NCBI RefSeq assembly: GCF_019511445.1
Contig: NZ_JAEUAN010000001.1
Coordinates: forward strand, 248,001 to 312,000
DNA length: 64,000 bases
Direction: 5' to 3'
Source of the DNA: Aliirhizobium wenxiniae
Lineage (GTDB): Bacteria > Pseudomonadota > Alphaproteobacteria > Rhizobiales > Rhizobiaceae
Part shown: piece by piece, positions 7,745 through 16,655 of the stretch
Layout: each line of letters begins with the position of its first letter
How positions within the stretch are numbered: position 1 is the stretch's first letter
Notes under the pieces: generated by a model
Database searches by the model: none
What the model saw: the letters and a program-made list of their open reading frames with translations, nothing else
What the model was told of the DNA's origin: nothing
Made by a program: the position numbers and the translations under genes

Positions 7745-8659
7745 TCACTTCGGCAGCAGATCGGGGCTGATGAGTGCGCCGTGATGGCAGATGACGGTGG
7801 AGGCCACTGCTGCGCCATGGGCGGCTGCTTCTGATGGTGTGCCGCCTTTGGCGAGTTTGGCAAGGAAGCCGCCATTGAAACTGTCGCCGGCGCTGGTCGT
7901 ATCGACGACCTTGTCGACCTTGACCGAGGGCACGTGAACGACCGGCTCATCCCCAAAGGCGAGCGTAACGCCACCGGGGCCGTCCTTGACCACGACGTTT
8001 TCAACGCCGAGCGCTTTGTAGCGCGCAACCGTTCCAGCCACATCCTTGTCGCCGAAATGGACCGCTTCGTCATCGAAGCTCGGCAGCACGAGAGTGGACG
8101 CGCGGGCGCCGTCCTCGATCGTCTTCAGCATGTAGTTCTTGTTCGGCCACAGGCGCGGGCGGATGTTGGGGTCGAAGACGACCGTCTTGCCGGATGCTTT
8201 TGCGCGGCGGGCTTCCGCCAGCAGCGTATCGACCGCTTCCGGGGCAAGGATGCCGAGCGTGATGCCGGAGAAATAGATGATCTCGGCGCTATCGATTGCG
8301 GCACGCAGATGATCGGCGTCATCGGCGAGCTTTTTTGCCGCAGCCGTATCACGCCAGTAGCTGAAGGTGCGTTCGCCGTCCTTCAGTGTGATGAGGTAGA
8401 GGCCGGGCGTCTTGCCGGGAATGCGCAGAATCTGGCTGGTGCCGATGCCTGCACCTTCCATCATCGCCAGCATTTCATTCGACATCGGATCGTCGCCGAC
8501 GGCGGTGAAATAGTCGATCGACCAGTCTGAGGGGAAGCAGGCGCGGGCGTACCAGGCCGTGTTCAACGTATCGCCGGCAAAGCCCTTTCGCAGCAGGCCT
8601 TCGCCCGCCTGCGACAGTTCCACCATGCATTCACCAATCGAAAGAAGTCTGCCTGCCAA
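7745..8659 (-). CDS. kdgK: PfkB-family sugar kinase, probable 2-keto-3-deoxygluconate kinase
   Basis: The ribokinase/PfkB fold is evident from the substrate glycine region GFAGDTLNTAWYAR, the central FDPNIRPRLW and the C-terminal signature DTTSAGDSFNGGFLA with the catalytic Asp. GECMVEL at the start and the FDPNIRPRLW block resemble KDG kinases, which phosphorylate 2-keto-3-deoxygluconate in hexuronate and Entner-Doudoroff metabolism. No ATG fits the expected N-terminus. I take the TTG at 8659 because GGAGG lies nine bases upstream and it places LLSIGECM at residue 4; a further TTG at 8704 is less likely. The gene is divergent from the alpha-glucosidase, which suggests but does not show a common sugar-catabolic role. 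Confidence 0.75.
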   Translation of the reverse strand: MAGRLLSIGECMVELSQAGEGLLRKGFAGDTLNTAWYARACFPSDWSIDYFTAVGDDPMSNEMLAMMEGAGIGTSQILRIPGKTPGLYLITLKDGERTFSYWRDTAAAKKLADDADHLRAAIDSAEIIYFSGITLGILAPEAVDTLLAEARRAKASGKTVVFDPNIRPRLWPNKNYMLKTIEDGARASTLVLPSFDDEAVHFGDKDVAGTVARYKALGVENVVVKDGPGGVTLAFGDEPVVHVPSVKVDKVVDTTSAGDSFNGGFLAKLAKGGTPSEAAAHGAAVASTVICHHGALISPDLLPK

Positions 8660-8818
8660 AATTCCGTCCCTCCGGTAAAGTCCTGTCGTCGCATAAGCTT
8701 TCAAGCCGTGCCTGACAAGTCCGTGCAGGGGGTGGTTTGCGCGTTGTCTTTTGTCGCAGGGGCTCTAGGTTGGCCGGTATATTGGTGTTGGAACATTTGC
8801 ATAAAGGAGCATGATCGC

Positions 8819-10477
8819 ATGGCGACGGAAGTGCAGAAGAAGGCCATTGGCGCGGGTGCAGACTGGTGGCGCGGGGCGGTGATCTATCAGATCTATCCGC
8901 GATCCTTCCAGGATACGACCGGCGACGGACTGGGCGACATCAAGGGAATTACCCAGCGCCTTGCGCATGTCGCCTCGCTCGGCGTAGACGCGATCTGGCT
9001 GTCGCCCTTCTTCACCTCTCCCATGGCCGATATGGGCTATGACGTTTCCGACTACTGCAATGTCGACCCGATGTTCGGCACGCTTGCCGATTTCGACGAG
9101 ATGATGGAAGAGGCGCACCGGCTGGGCCTGAAGGTGATCATCGACCAGGTGATTTCCCATACATCCGACCGGCACCCCTGGTTTATCGAAAGCCGCACCA
9201 GCCGCACCAACCCGAAAGCCGACTGGTTCGTCTGGGCCGACCCGAAGCCGGATGGGACTGCGCCGACCAACTGGCTCTCGATCTTCGGTGGGCCGGGCTG
9301 GGAATGGGACGGCGTGCGGAAACAATATTACATGCACAATTTCTTGATCTCGCAGCCGGACCTAAATTTCCACAATCCGGAAGTTCAGGATGCGATGCTG
9401 GACACGGTGAAATTCTGGCTCGATCGCGGAGTGGACGGGTTCCGGCTCGATACGGTGAACTACTATTTCCACGACAAGGAACTGAGGAATAACCCGCCGA
9501 TGGTCTATGATACCGATGGCGCGGGCATGGAGACGGATACCAATCCGTATTCGATGCAGAACCATCTCTACGACAAGACCCAGCCGGAAAACATCGGCTT
9601 CCTGAAGCGGTTCCGGGCGCTGCTCGACAGTTATGACGACCGGGCATCGGTGGGCGAGGTGGGCGACGGGCCGCGTTCGCTCAACACGCTGGCGCTTTAT
9701 ACGACCGGCAATGACAAGCTGCATATGTGCTACACGTTCGACCTTTTAGGCCCGGCGTTTTCCGCCTCCTATATCCGCAAGGTGATGCAGACCGTGCTGG
9801 ATACGGTGGTGAACGGCTGGGTCTGCTGGGCGTTTTCCAACCATGACGTGATCCGCCATGTGACCCGCTTCATCGAGGATCCGAGCGAGCAGGACCGGGT
9901 GGCGAAGCTTTCGGCCTCGATCATCGCAACGCTGCGGGGCTCGATCTGCCTCTATCAGGGCGAAGAGCTTGGGCTTACGGAAGCCGAGCTTTCCTTCGAG
10001 GATCTGCGCGACCCCTACGGCATTCGCTTCTGGCCGGCCTTCAAGGGCCGCGACGGATGCCGCACGCCGATGGTGTGGGAGGCGAAAGCGCCGCATGCGG
10101 GCTTCACCGAGGGTTCGACGACATGGCTGCCGGTGCCGAAGGAACATGCGGCCCGCTCTGTCGATGCGCAGGAAACGCTTTCCGATTCCGTGCTGGCGCA
10201 TTACCGCGCAACACTCGCCTTCCGCAAAAGCCATCCGGCGCTGATCGATGGCGATATGACGTTTATCGAGACCAACCAGGATGTGCTGGCCTTCGTGCGC
10301 GAGAAGGGCGGCGAGCGGTTGCTGTTCGTATTCAACCTGACGCGGGAGGCGCAGAAGTTCACCATTCCGGCGCGGTTCGGCTCGGTGATGCCGGTGGATA
10401 TGCCGGGGTTCGTGTCGCGGCTGGAAAGCGGCGTGGCGGTGCTGGATGCGGTGGACGTGTTCTGCGCACGGGTGTGA
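8819..10477 (+). CDS. aglA: Alpha-glucosidase (GH13 family)
   Basis: The 552-residue protein is a typical GH13 oligo-1,6/alpha-glucosidase. It starts with DWWRGAVIYQIYPRSFQD; the nucleophile Asp is in GFRLDTVN (about residue 211), the acid/base Glu in SVGEVGDG (about residue 280) and the transition-state Asp in SNHDVIRH (about residue 343). There is no signal peptide, so it hydrolyses imported alpha-glucosides (sucrose, maltose, trehalulose type) in the cytoplasm. In Sinorhizobium the aglA gene lies beside its ABC transporter; no transporter is present here. The start at 8819 has AGGAG nine bases upstream, while the upstream extension from 8708 does not resemble the family. Confidence 0.9.
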   Translation: MATEVQKKAIGAGADWWRGAVIYQIYPRSFQDTTGDGLGDIKGITQRLAHVASLGVDAIWLSPFFTSPMADMGYDVSDYCNVDPMFGTLADFDEMMEEAHRLGLKVIIDQVISHTSDRHPWFIESRTSRTNPKADWFVWADPKPDGTAPTNWLSIFGGPGWEWDGVRKQYYMHNFLISQPDLNFHNPEVQDAMLDTVKFWLDRGVDGFRLDTVNYYFHDKELRNNPPMVYDTDGAGMETDTNPYSMQNHLYDKTQPENIGFLKRFRALLDSYDDRASVGEVGDGPRSLNTLALYTTGNDKLHMCYTFDLLGPAFSASYIRKVMQTVLDTVVNGWVCWAFSNHDVIRHVTRFIEDPSEQDRVAKLSASIIATLRGSICLYQGEELGLTEAELSFEDLRDPYGIRFWPAFKGRDGCRTPMVWEAKAPHAGFTEGSTTWLPVPKEHAARSVDAQETLSDSVLAHYRATLAFRKSHPALIDGDMTFIETNQDVLAFVREKGGERLLFVFNLTREAQKFTIPARFGSVMPVDMPGFVSRLESGVAVLDAVDVFCARV

Positions 10478-10485
10478 TTAACTAG

Positions 10486-10573
10486 CCGTCATGCTCGGGC
10501 TTGTCCCGAGCATCTGCAACGCTTCCACGCGCGCGACGTGATTAGATCCTCGGGACAAGCCCGAGGATGACGG
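10486..10573. repeat. Rhizobial intergenic palindromic repeat
   Basis: The outer arms ccgtcatgctcggg and cccgaggatgacgg pair with one mismatch. Each arm itself contains a smaller palindrome (CTCGGG with CCCGAG around a short CTTGT or ACAAG loop), giving a cruciform-like double hairpin. This mosaic of GTCAT-CTCGGG-CCCGAG blocks is a widely dispersed intergenic element in Rhizobiales genomes and is also seen in other alphaproteobacteria. It lies just after aglA, before the shared terminator. Confidence 0.8.
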
Positions 10574-10581
10574 AGAAAATG

Positions 10582-10611
10582 GAAAGGCCCGCGATCACTC
10601 GCGGGCCTTTC
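10582..10611. terminator. Bidirectional terminator between aglA and the spermidine genes
   Basis: A perfect 13-base stem (gaaaggcccgcga with tcgcgggcctttc) closes a TCAC loop between two converging genes. The A-rich left flank and T-rich right edge allow it to act on both strands. Confidence 0.85.
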
Positions 10612-10642
10612 GTCATTTCAGCAATTGGGCAACGCCTGCATC

Positions 10643-11884
10643 TCAATCGAAATGCAGTTCGCGTTCGCCCTGTTCGTCGCGGATGCAGGTCTGCAGGCCG
10701 ATCTTGTTGAGGATGTTCAGGAACGGGCGCGGGGCCAGTTCTTCGACATTGGCCATCTTCTTCACGTCCCATTCGCCCGTTGCCACCAGCATGGCGGCGG
10801 CGACCGGCGGGACGCCGGCGGTGTAGGAGATGCCCTGGGAGCCGACTTCGTTGAAGGCTTCCTTGTGGTCGGCGACGTTGTAGATGAACACCGTGCGTTC
10901 CTTGCCGTCCTTGATGCCCTTCACGAAGTCACCAATGCAGGTCTTGCCTTCGTATTCCGGCGCCAGCGAAGACGGGTCGGGAAGGCAGGCCTTTACGACC
11001 TTGAGCGGTACGACTTCGTCGCCATTGGCGAGTTTCACCGGCTGCTCGGAGAGAAGGCCGATGTTTTTCAGGACGGTGAAGACGTTGATGTAGTGATCGC
11101 CAAAGCCCATCCAGAAGCGCACGTCGGCGCCTTCCATGTTCTTGGCCAGCGAATGGACTTCGTCATGGCCGCAGAGATAGGCGCGGCGGGTGCCGACGAC
11201 CGGCAGGTCGTAGTCCTTGCCGATTTCGAACATCTTGTTGACGTTCCATTCGCCGCCCTGCCACGAATAAACGACGCCCGTGAATTCGCGGAAATTGATT
11301 TCCGGGTCGAAGTTGGTGGCGAAATACTTGCCGTGGCTGCCGGCATTGATGTCGACGATATCGACGTCGGTGACCTTGTCGAGATATTCGTCCTTGGCCA
11401 GACGCGCATAGGCGTTGACGACGCCCGGATCGAAACCGGCGCCGAGGATGGCGGTGATGCCCTTTTCCTCGCATTCGGCGGCACGCTTCCACTCGTAGTT
11501 ACCGTACCACGGCGGGGTCTCGCAGATCTTGTTCGGCTCTTCGTGGATGGCGGTGTCGATATAGGCGACGCCGGTATCCATGCAGGCGCGCAGCACCGAC
11601 ATGTTCAAGAAGGCTGTGCCGACATTGATGACGATCTGGCTGCCGGTTTTGGTGATGAGAGCCTTGGTGGCTTCGATGTCGAGTGCGTCGAGCGCGTGAC
11701 CTTCGAGCACGCCTTCCTGCTTCATCGCCTTCTTTTCGTGAACCGAAGCGATGATGGCGTCGCATTTCGACTTGGTGCGCGATGCGATATGGATGTCACC
11801 GAGGACATCGTTGTTCTGCGCACACTTGTGGGCAACGACCTGTGCGACGCCGCCGGCGCCGATGATGAGCACGTTCTTTTTCAT
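10643..11884 (-). CDS. Carboxynorspermidine/carboxyspermidine dehydrogenase
   Basis: The 413-residue protein begins with a Rossmann nucleotide-binding motif (VLIIGAGGVAQVVAHKCAQ) and belongs to the saccharopine dehydrogenase superfamily. Conserved blocks include YIDTAIHEEP, GAGFDPGVVNAYA and YSWQGGEWN. In alphaproteobacteria this enzyme joins putrescine and aspartate semialdehyde to give carboxyspermidine using NADPH. The decarboxylase that completes the route is directly upstream on the same strand, 66 bases away, so the pair forms the spermidine-making operon. I chose the ATG at 11884, which has AAGGAG eleven bases upstream; the GTG at 11896 overlaps that ribosome site. Some databases label such proteins LYS1-like saccharopine dehydrogenase. 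Confidence 0.88.
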   Translation of the reverse strand: MKKNVLIIGAGGVAQVVAHKCAQNNDVLGDIHIASRTKSKCDAIIASVHEKKAMKQEGVLEGHALDALDIEATKALITKTGSQIVINVGTAFLNMSVLRACMDTGVAYIDTAIHEEPNKICETPPWYGNYEWKRAAECEEKGITAILGAGFDPGVVNAYARLAKDEYLDKVTDVDIVDINAGSHGKYFATNFDPEINFREFTGVVYSWQGGEWNVNKMFEIGKDYDLPVVGTRRAYLCGHDEVHSLAKNMEGADVRFWMGFGDHYINVFTVLKNIGLLSEQPVKLANGDEVVPLKVVKACLPDPSSLAPEYEGKTCIGDFVKGIKDGKERTVFIYNVADHKEAFNEVGSQGISYTAGVPPVAAAMLVATGEWDVKKMANVEELAPRPFLNILNKIGLQTCIRDEQGERELHFD

Positions 11885-11921
11885 TCTGGGGACCACTCCT
11901 TGCGTCCAATCGTCAGAAAGT

Positions 11922-11959
11922 CTGTCCTGTGGGCCTTTGGCCCTCTCTGATCAGGACAG
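11922..11959. other. Intercistronic hairpin between the two spermidine genes
   Basis: Outer arms ctgtcctg (11922-11929) and caggacag (11952-11959) pair perfectly, and inside them GGGCC and GGCCC form a second stem around TTT. The right arm overlaps the stop codon of the decarboxylase gene. Such a structure could stabilise the upstream message or tune expression of the second gene; no T-run follows on the minus strand, so full termination is unlikely. Confidence 0.5.
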
Positions 11960-13048
11960 GCTCTGTTCGTAGTCCGTGTAGTCAAACTCACGGACCGTCC
12001 TGAGGCTGCCATCCAGTTCCCGGATGGCGATTGCCGGCATTTTCACGCCGTTAAACCAGTTTTTCTTGACCATCGTGTAGCCGGCAGCATCCTGGAACGA
12101 GATGCGGTCGCCGACCTTTACTTCCTGCGGAAAATCGAATTCTCCGAAGATGTCCCCGGCAAGGCATGACTTGCCGCAGACCATCGCACGATGGGGTCCC
12201 TGGTTGGGGTGAACCTTGGCATTCTCACGATAGATCAGGAGATCCAGCATGTGCGCTTCGATGGACGAATCCACCACGACAAGGTTCTTGCCGTTGTAAA
12301 GTGTGTCGAGGACGGTGGTTTCCAGCGTCGTCGACTTGGTGATCGAGGCTTCGCCCGGCTCGAGATAGACCTGCACGCCGTATTCGCCGGAGAAGCGCTT
12401 GAGGCGCTCGGCAAACTGGTCGACCGGGTAATCGTCGCCGGTGAAATGAATGCCGCCACCGAGCGAGACCCATTCGGCCTTTTTCAGAAGCGGTGCAAAT
12501 TTCTCCTCGATATCGCCGAGCATGCGGTCGAACAGGGCAAAATCCTTGTTCTCGCAGTTGTTGTGGATCATGAAGCCGGTGATCATGTCCATGACCGGCT
12601 CGACCTTGGCCAGATCCCATTCGCCGAGGCGCGAGAAGGGGCGGGCCGGATCGGCGAGATCGAAGGACGAGGACGAAACGCCGGGGTTGAGGCGCAGGCC
12701 GCGGGTGATGCCCGACGACTGGCTCTCGAAACGCTGCAGCTGGCCGATCGAGTTGAAGATGATCTTGTCGGCGTGCGACACGACCTCGTCGATCTCGTAA
12801 TCGGCATAGGCGACGGAATAGGCGTGGGTTTCCTTGCCGAACCGTTCGTGGCCGAGGCGGACTTCATTGAGCGACGAGGAGGTCGTGCCGTCCATATAGT
12901 CGCGCATGAAATCGAAGACCGACCAGGTGGCGAAACATTTCAGCGCCAGCAATGCCTTGGCGCCCGACTTCTCACGCACAGTGGCAATCCGTTCCATGTT
13001 CTGGAGCAGTTTTGACTTGTCGATGAGGTAGTAGGGTGTTTGCAGCAT
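11951..13048 (-). CDS. nspC: Carboxynorspermidine/carboxyspermidine decarboxylase
   Basis: This 365-residue PLP enzyme belongs to the alanine-racemase-fold (type III) decarboxylases. The N-terminal segment TPYYLIDKSKLLQNMERI and the PLP lysine in LLALKCFATW are visible, as is the glycine-rich phosphate site WVSLGGGIHF and the C-terminal substrate motif VCGKSCLAGD with its catalytic Cys. It removes CO2 from carboxyspermidine to yield spermidine (or norspermidine in vibrios). It is the first gene of a two-gene operon with the dehydrogenase at 10643. This pathway replaces the S-adenosylmethionine decarboxylase route in many Rhizobiaceae. Confidence 0.9.
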   Translation of the reverse strand: MLQTPYYLIDKSKLLQNMERIATVREKSGAKALLALKCFATWSVFDFMRDYMDGTTSSSLNEVRLGHERFGKETHAYSVAYADYEIDEVVSHADKIIFNSIGQLQRFESQSSGITRGLRLNPGVSSSSFDLADPARPFSRLGEWDLAKVEPVMDMITGFMIHNNCENKDFALFDRMLGDIEEKFAPLLKKAEWVSLGGGIHFTGDDYPVDQFAERLKRFSGEYGVQVYLEPGEASITKSTTLETTVLDTLYNGKNLVVVDSSIEAHMLDLLIYRENAKVHPNQGPHRAMVCGKSCLAGDIFGEFDFPQEVKVGDRISFQDAAGYTMVKKNWFNGVKMPAIAIRELDGSLRTVREFDYTDYEQSLS

Positions 13049-13152
13049 TTTTGTCGGGTGGCCTTCTTACGTTTGTTCTAAAACTTAAGGGGGCCTATTG
13101 CCTGACAGAGATGACATCTTCAAGACCCCATGGCTTTTCGGGGTAAAGAAAA

Positions 13153-13175
13153 GCCCCGCAGCGCGGCTGCGGGGC
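13153..13175 (-). terminator. Terminator of the ArsR-AHSA1 operon
   Basis: Arms gccccgcagc and gctgcggggc form a perfect 10-base stem with a 3-base loop. On the minus strand the stem is followed by TTTTCTTT. It sits 25 bases after the stop codon of the AHSA1-domain gene. Confidence 0.88.
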
Positions 13176-13199
13176 GCGATGTTTTCGAATTTCTGCGTA

Positions 13200-13733
13200 T
13201 CATTCGGGGATAAGCCGTTCGTACTCCTCGCGCAGGCGCAGCCAGCCTTGCCAGAAGGGATCCGGTGTGCGGCCTGCGGCCTTGGCAGCAAGGATATCGA
13301 GATGCATGTGCCATCCGGCGCCGACCATGGTCATGTTCTTGCGGTCGGAAATGCGCTTGTGCACGAGGGTGAGAAGGACGTCCGAACCGATAGCCTTCAG
13401 CTCGATCGCCACTTCACCGCGCGGCGGCCAGGTGAAGGCCAGCCGGTGCGGGGCTTCGAAAAGGAGGATCTCGCTGGTCATCCGCTGTTCTTCAGGAAAA
13501 CCTTCCGGGCGCGCCGCCGCGCCCTCGGTCAGTTCGTCATTACGCCAGACGAGTTCGAACGAGCCGCCGGGTGTTTGCGGCATGATGCCGGAGGCAAGCC
13601 ATTGGCGGCGCAGGTCGCTGTCAGTCAGGTAATCCCAGATCCGTTCGATCGGGCCGGGCAGTTTACGCTGGATGGTGATCTCGGACGGAGCTGTCACCGT
13701 CCCGTATTTTTCCAACAAATTCATGCTGTTCAT
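13200..13733 (-). CDS. SRPBCC / AHSA1-domain protein
   Basis: The 177-residue protein is a START-like SRPBCC domain of the AHSA1 type: an N-terminal strand ITIQRKLPGPIERIWDYLTDSDLRRQWLA, the central LVWRNDEL, and a C-terminal helix ending in WLRLREEYERLIPE. Members bind hydrophobic ligands or act as partners of other proteins; the ligand here is unknown. It follows the ArsR regulator by 21 bases on the same strand, an arrangement found in many bacteria and suggesting that the regulator controls both. A GGGAGAAG ribosome site precedes the ATG at 13733. Confidence 0.85.
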   Translation of the reverse strand: MNSMNLLEKYGTVTAPSEITIQRKLPGPIERIWDYLTDSDLRRQWLASGIMPQTPGGSFELVWRNDELTEGAAARPEGFPEEQRMTSEILLFEAPHRLAFTWPPRGEVAIELKAIGSDVLLTLVHKRISDRKNMTMVGAGWHMHLDILAAKAAGRTPDPFWQGWLRLREEYERLIPE

Positions 13734-13754
13734 CGGTCTTCTCCCAGTTTTGAT

Positions 13755-14147
13755 TCAAGCGTCATTTCCAGGTTTCGATGGTGGCAATCGGGTATTCTGT
13801 TCGGCGGCGGCCTTGCGGGTGTCGTCTTCCTTCAACAGGCGCTCCAGCGCATCCAGGCGACCGGTCCAGAAGCGTTCGTAGAAGGACAGCCATTGATGGG
13901 CGGTGGCGAGCGGGCCGGGATCGAGCCGGCAGAGATGGGTGCGGCCCTGGATTTCCCGCCGCACCAGACCGGCGCCTTCCAGCACCTTGATATGCTTGGA
14001 CGCGGCGGCGAGCGACATGGCGTGGGGCTCGGCTAGCTGCCCGACGGTGCGTTCGCCCAGCGCCAATTCCCGCAGCATGTGGCGACGGGTGGTGTCGCTC
14101 AGCGCATGGAAGACGGTGTCGACTTGATATGCGGATAATTCAACCAT
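13755..14147 (-). CDS. ArsR-family transcriptional regulator
   Basis: The 130-residue protein has the winged helix-turn-helix of the ArsR family (HALSDTTRRHMLRELALGERTVGQLAEPHAMSLAAASKHIKVLEGAGLVRREIQGR). No cysteine pair of the metal-sensing kind is present in the recognition helix, so it is unlikely to be a metalloregulator. Proteins of this subgroup normally pair with an AHSA1-domain gene, as here. I start it at the ATG at 14147 (MVELSAYQ) because the operator-like palindrome lies across this codon; the longer frame from 14183 would translate through both operators. Autorepression is likely. Confidence 0.85.
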   Translation of the reverse strand: MVELSAYQVDTVFHALSDTTRRHMLRELALGERTVGQLAEPHAMSLAAASKHIKVLEGAGLVRREIQGRTHLCRLDPGPLATAHQWLSFYERFWTGRLDALERLLKEDDTRKAAAEQNTRLPPSKPGNDA

Positions 14148-14157
14148 GTGGTTGAAT
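14138..14157. promoter_or_regulatory. ArsR operator 1, overlapping the arsR start codon
   Basis: ATTCAACC and GGTTGAAT flank a 4-base centre, a perfect 8-base inverted repeat spanning the ATG of the regulator. A dimeric winged-helix repressor bound here would block both RNA polymerase and translation start. Confidence 0.65.
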
Positions 14158-14179
14158 GTGCGCTTGCTGGGCTTAATTG

Positions 14180-14195
14180 TCAACCGATTGGTTAA
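14180..14195. promoter_or_regulatory. ArsR operator 2, upstream copy
   Basis: TCAACC-GATT-GGTTAA repeats the core of operator 1 (TCAACC, 4 bases, GGTTRA). The two centres are 40 bases apart, nearly four helical turns, so two dimers could bind the same face of the DNA. Both lie in the promoter region of the ArsR-AHSA1 operon. Confidence 0.6.
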
Positions 14196-14320
14196 TATTT
14201 GAGCGACTAAGGATCGCCCTTGCTTGCTCGTAAACAGTTTAGGTTATCACGGGGTGATGTGTGAGAGCCGAATAAGATCTGCATTCGAGCCTGAATATCG
14301 CGACGTCGGGACTATTGAGC

Positions 14321-14566
14321 TCATGCTGCGGGACGTTTAAGGGCCCGGTCCCCACGGCCTTCCAACAGGCCTTTGATGGAAATATCCTCATCGAGATCAT
14401 TCCAATGAATGCCCCCGGGGCTCAATTCGAATTTTTCGCGCTCGACAGGCTTGGCCAGCAGCAGTCGGGGAAACCAGGCAAGCGGTACACCCAGGGTGCG
14501 CCCGTCATCCAGCGAGACCCACATCGTGTCGTCGTCGAATTTGATCTCAGTTGCCGAAATGCTCAT
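14321..14566 (-). CDS. DUF2442 protein
   Basis: This 81-residue protein has the DUF2442 pattern: FDDDTMWVSLDDGRTLGVPLAWFPRLLLA, followed by GIHWNDLDEDISIKGLLEG. DUF2442 proteins are small, often encoded with a DUF4160 partner, and are treated as putative antitoxin-like or regulatory components; no biochemical function is established. Its start overlaps the end of the DUF4160 gene by 20 bases, which implies translational coupling. Confidence 0.85.
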   Translation of the reverse strand: MSISATEIKFDDDTMWVSLDDGRTLGVPLAWFPRLLLAKPVEREKFELSPGGIHWNDLDEDISIKGLLEGRGDRALKRPAA

Positions 14567-14792
14567 GCCAGGCTTTCCTGATGCGGGAACGGTTCTCGAT
14601 CACAAGGCGAATGATAACAGTTAGCTGGCCTCGATTGAAGCCTGTGCTTTCTGCCACACCAATGGCTGGGTCAAGCCAGATCTTGGCATTCGCATCGGGG
14701 CCGCGAACATGAATATGGATCGGCTCGCGGGGATCGCCTTCGTTGGAGTAGAAGTAGAATTTCAGACTGCCTGAACGAAAGACCACGGGCAT
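14547..14792 (-). CDS. DUF4160 protein
   Basis: The 81-residue product shows the DUF4160 signature: VVFRSGSLKFYFYSNEG, then EPIHIHVRG with two histidines, and AKIWLDPAIGVAES. It lies immediately upstream of the DUF2442 gene and overlaps it. The pair recurs across bacteria and resembles a toxin-antitoxin-type module in size and layout, but I know of no demonstrated toxicity for either. GGGAG lies about eight bases before the ATG at 14792. Confidence 0.85.
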   Translation of the reverse strand: MPVVFRSGSLKFYFYSNEGDPREPIHIHVRGPDANAKIWLDPAIGVAESTGFNRGQLTVIIRLVIENRSRIRKAWHEHFGN

Positions 14793-14874
14793 GGTCTTAT
14801 CTCCCGCAAAACGACCTTGCGGGCAGAGTAGGTTTGTTTCGACCTATTTCTCAAGGACTATCCGGTTTATCTCA

Positions 14875-16572
14875 TCAGGAAATCAGCTGGAACTTGTCCA
14901 CATCCACCATGCCCTTGTCGGAAATCTTCAGATGCGGGATCACCGGCAGCGGCAGGAATGCCACCTGCAGGAAGGGTTCTTCGAGTTCCGTTCCAAGGGC
15001 ATAGGCGTGTTTTCTCAAGTCGTGCAGCGTGTCGCGCACCCACTCATAGGGTTCAAGGCTCATGAGGCCGGCGATGGGGAGGGCTATCTCGCCGGTGACC
15101 TTGCCGTCCTCAACCACGACGAAACCGCCGTTGATTTCTCCGAGGCGGTTGGCGGCGAGCGCCATGTCGTCCTCACTGACGCCGACGACGCAGATATTGT
15201 GGCTGTCATGGCCGACGGTGGAGGCGATTGCGCCCTTCTTCAGGCCAAAACCCTGGACGAAGCCGTTGGCATGGTTGCCGTTTTTGCCGTGGCGCTCGAT
15301 GACGGCGACCTTGATGATGTCGCGGTCAAGATCGACGCCCGCCTGGTTGCCGGCGGCGGGCAGGCGGTAGCGGCGGTGTTCGGTGATGATCTTTCCGGGC
15401 ATGACGCCGATGACCGGGGTTTCGGCTTCCGAATAGGGGACGCCGAACTGCATGGCCTGGACGGGGCGGGCCTTGACGCTGTCGAGGCCGACCGGGGCGA
15501 CCGGCTTGCGGGTGGTAAAGAGTTCATCGGTCACGCGGCGGCCGGCGGAGAAAACGATCTCGGCCTTGCAGTTTTCGAGTGTGTCGACAATGACGAGATC
15601 GGCGCGCCAGCCGGGGGCGACGAGGCCGCGGTCGGTGAGGCCGAAGGCCTTTGCTGCCGAAATCGAGGCTGCGCGATAGATGGCGAGCGGTTCGACGCCG
15701 GCCGCAATCGCGGTGCGGATCATATAATCGAGATGGCCCTGTTCGGCGATATCGAGCGGATTGCGGTCATCGGTGCAGAGCGCCAGATAGGGCGACAGGC
15801 GCTCGGTGATGATCGGCATCAGGGCTTCGAGGTCCTTGGAGACGGAGCCTTCGCGAACGAGGACATGCATGCCCTTGCGGATCTTTTCCAGCGCCTCCTC
15901 GGCGGTGGTGCTCTCATGCTCGGTGCGGATGCCGGCGGCGAGATAGCCGTTGAGGTCAAGCCCGCGCAGAAGCGGGGCGTGGCCGTCGATATGCTGGCCG
16001 TAGAAGGCGTCGAGTTTTGCGAGGCAGACGGGATCCTTGTGAATGACGCCCGGAAAATTCATGAATTCGGCAAGGCCGATGACCTTGGGGTGGTCGCGGA
16101 AGGGCAGGAGCTTTTCGATCGGCAGATCAGCGCCTGCCGTCTCCAGATGCGTGGCGGGCACGCAGGAGGACAGCTGGACGCGGATATCCATGATCGTTTC
16201 GAGCGAACTGTCGAGGAAATAGCGGATGCCTTCCTCGCCGATGACATTGGCGATCTCGTGGGGGTCGCAGATCGCGGTCGTCACGCCATAAGGCAGGACA
16301 CAGCGGTCGAATTCGTGGGGGGTGACGAGCGAGCTTTCGATATGCAGATGCGTATCGATGAAGCCGGGGACGACGATCTTTCCGGAAATGTCGATCTCGG
16401 TCTTGCCGGTGTAATCGCCACAGGTGCCGACGATGCGATCGCCGCAGATGGCGATGTCGGATTGAACAAGCTCACCGGTGACGAGATCGAAGAATTTGCC
16501 GCCTTTCAGCACGATATCCGCTGGCTCGCGGCCGGTGCCCTGATCGATGAGGCGTTCGAGGCGAGTGGTCAT
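14875..16572 (-). CDS. ade: Adenine deaminase (amidohydrolase)
   Basis: The 565-residue protein carries the amidohydrolase metal motif [13 protein letters not shown], the block [15 protein letters not shown], and [12 protein letters not shown] typical of prokaryotic adenine deaminase (Ade). It converts adenine to hypoxanthine plus ammonia in purine salvage, using a binuclear metal centre. Length and motif order match the full-length family, including the C-terminal domain with [16 protein letters not shown] stands five bases before the ATG at 16572. Related guanine or N-acyl deaminases are less likely given the CDPHEIANV block. Confidence 0.93.
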   Translation of the reverse strand: MTTRLERLIDQGTGREPADIVLKGGKFFDLVTGELVQSDIAICGDRIVGTCGDYTGKTEIDISGKIVVPGFIDTHLHIESSLVTPHEFDRCVLPYGVTTAICDPHEIANVIGEEGIRYFLDSSLETIMDIRVQLSSCVPATHLETAGADLPIEKLLPFRDHPKVIGLAEFMNFPGVIHKDPVCLAKLDAFYGQHIDGHAPLLRGLDLNGYLAAGIRTEHESTTAEEALEKIRKGMHVLVREGSVSKDLEALMPIITERLSPYLALCTDDRNPLDIAEQGHLDYMIRTAIAAGVEPLAIYRAASISAAKAFGLTDRGLVAPGWRADLVIVDTLENCKAEIVFSAGRRVTDELFTTRKPVAPVGLDSVKARPVQAMQFGVPYSEAETPVIGVMPGKIITEHRRYRLPAAGNQAGVDLDRDIIKVAVIERHGKNGNHANGFVQGFGLKKGAIASTVGHDSHNICVVGVSEDDMALAANRLGEINGGFVVVEDGKVTGEIALPIAGLMSLEPYEWVRDTLHDLRKHAYALGTELEEPFLQVAFLPLPVIPHLKISDKGMVDVDKFQLIS

Positions 16573-16655
16573 GGGGTGCTCCTGGCATTTTTCGATTCCC
16601 CTCTACTTAGCCCGTCAACGGGAAAACGGGGAGGGGTGAACGAAAATGCCCACTT

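Noticed and set aside
10542..10772. A minus-strand frame ending in SVILGLVPRI.
   Set aside because: This ending is the translation of the dispersed intergenic palindrome, a known source of false genes in alphaproteobacteria.
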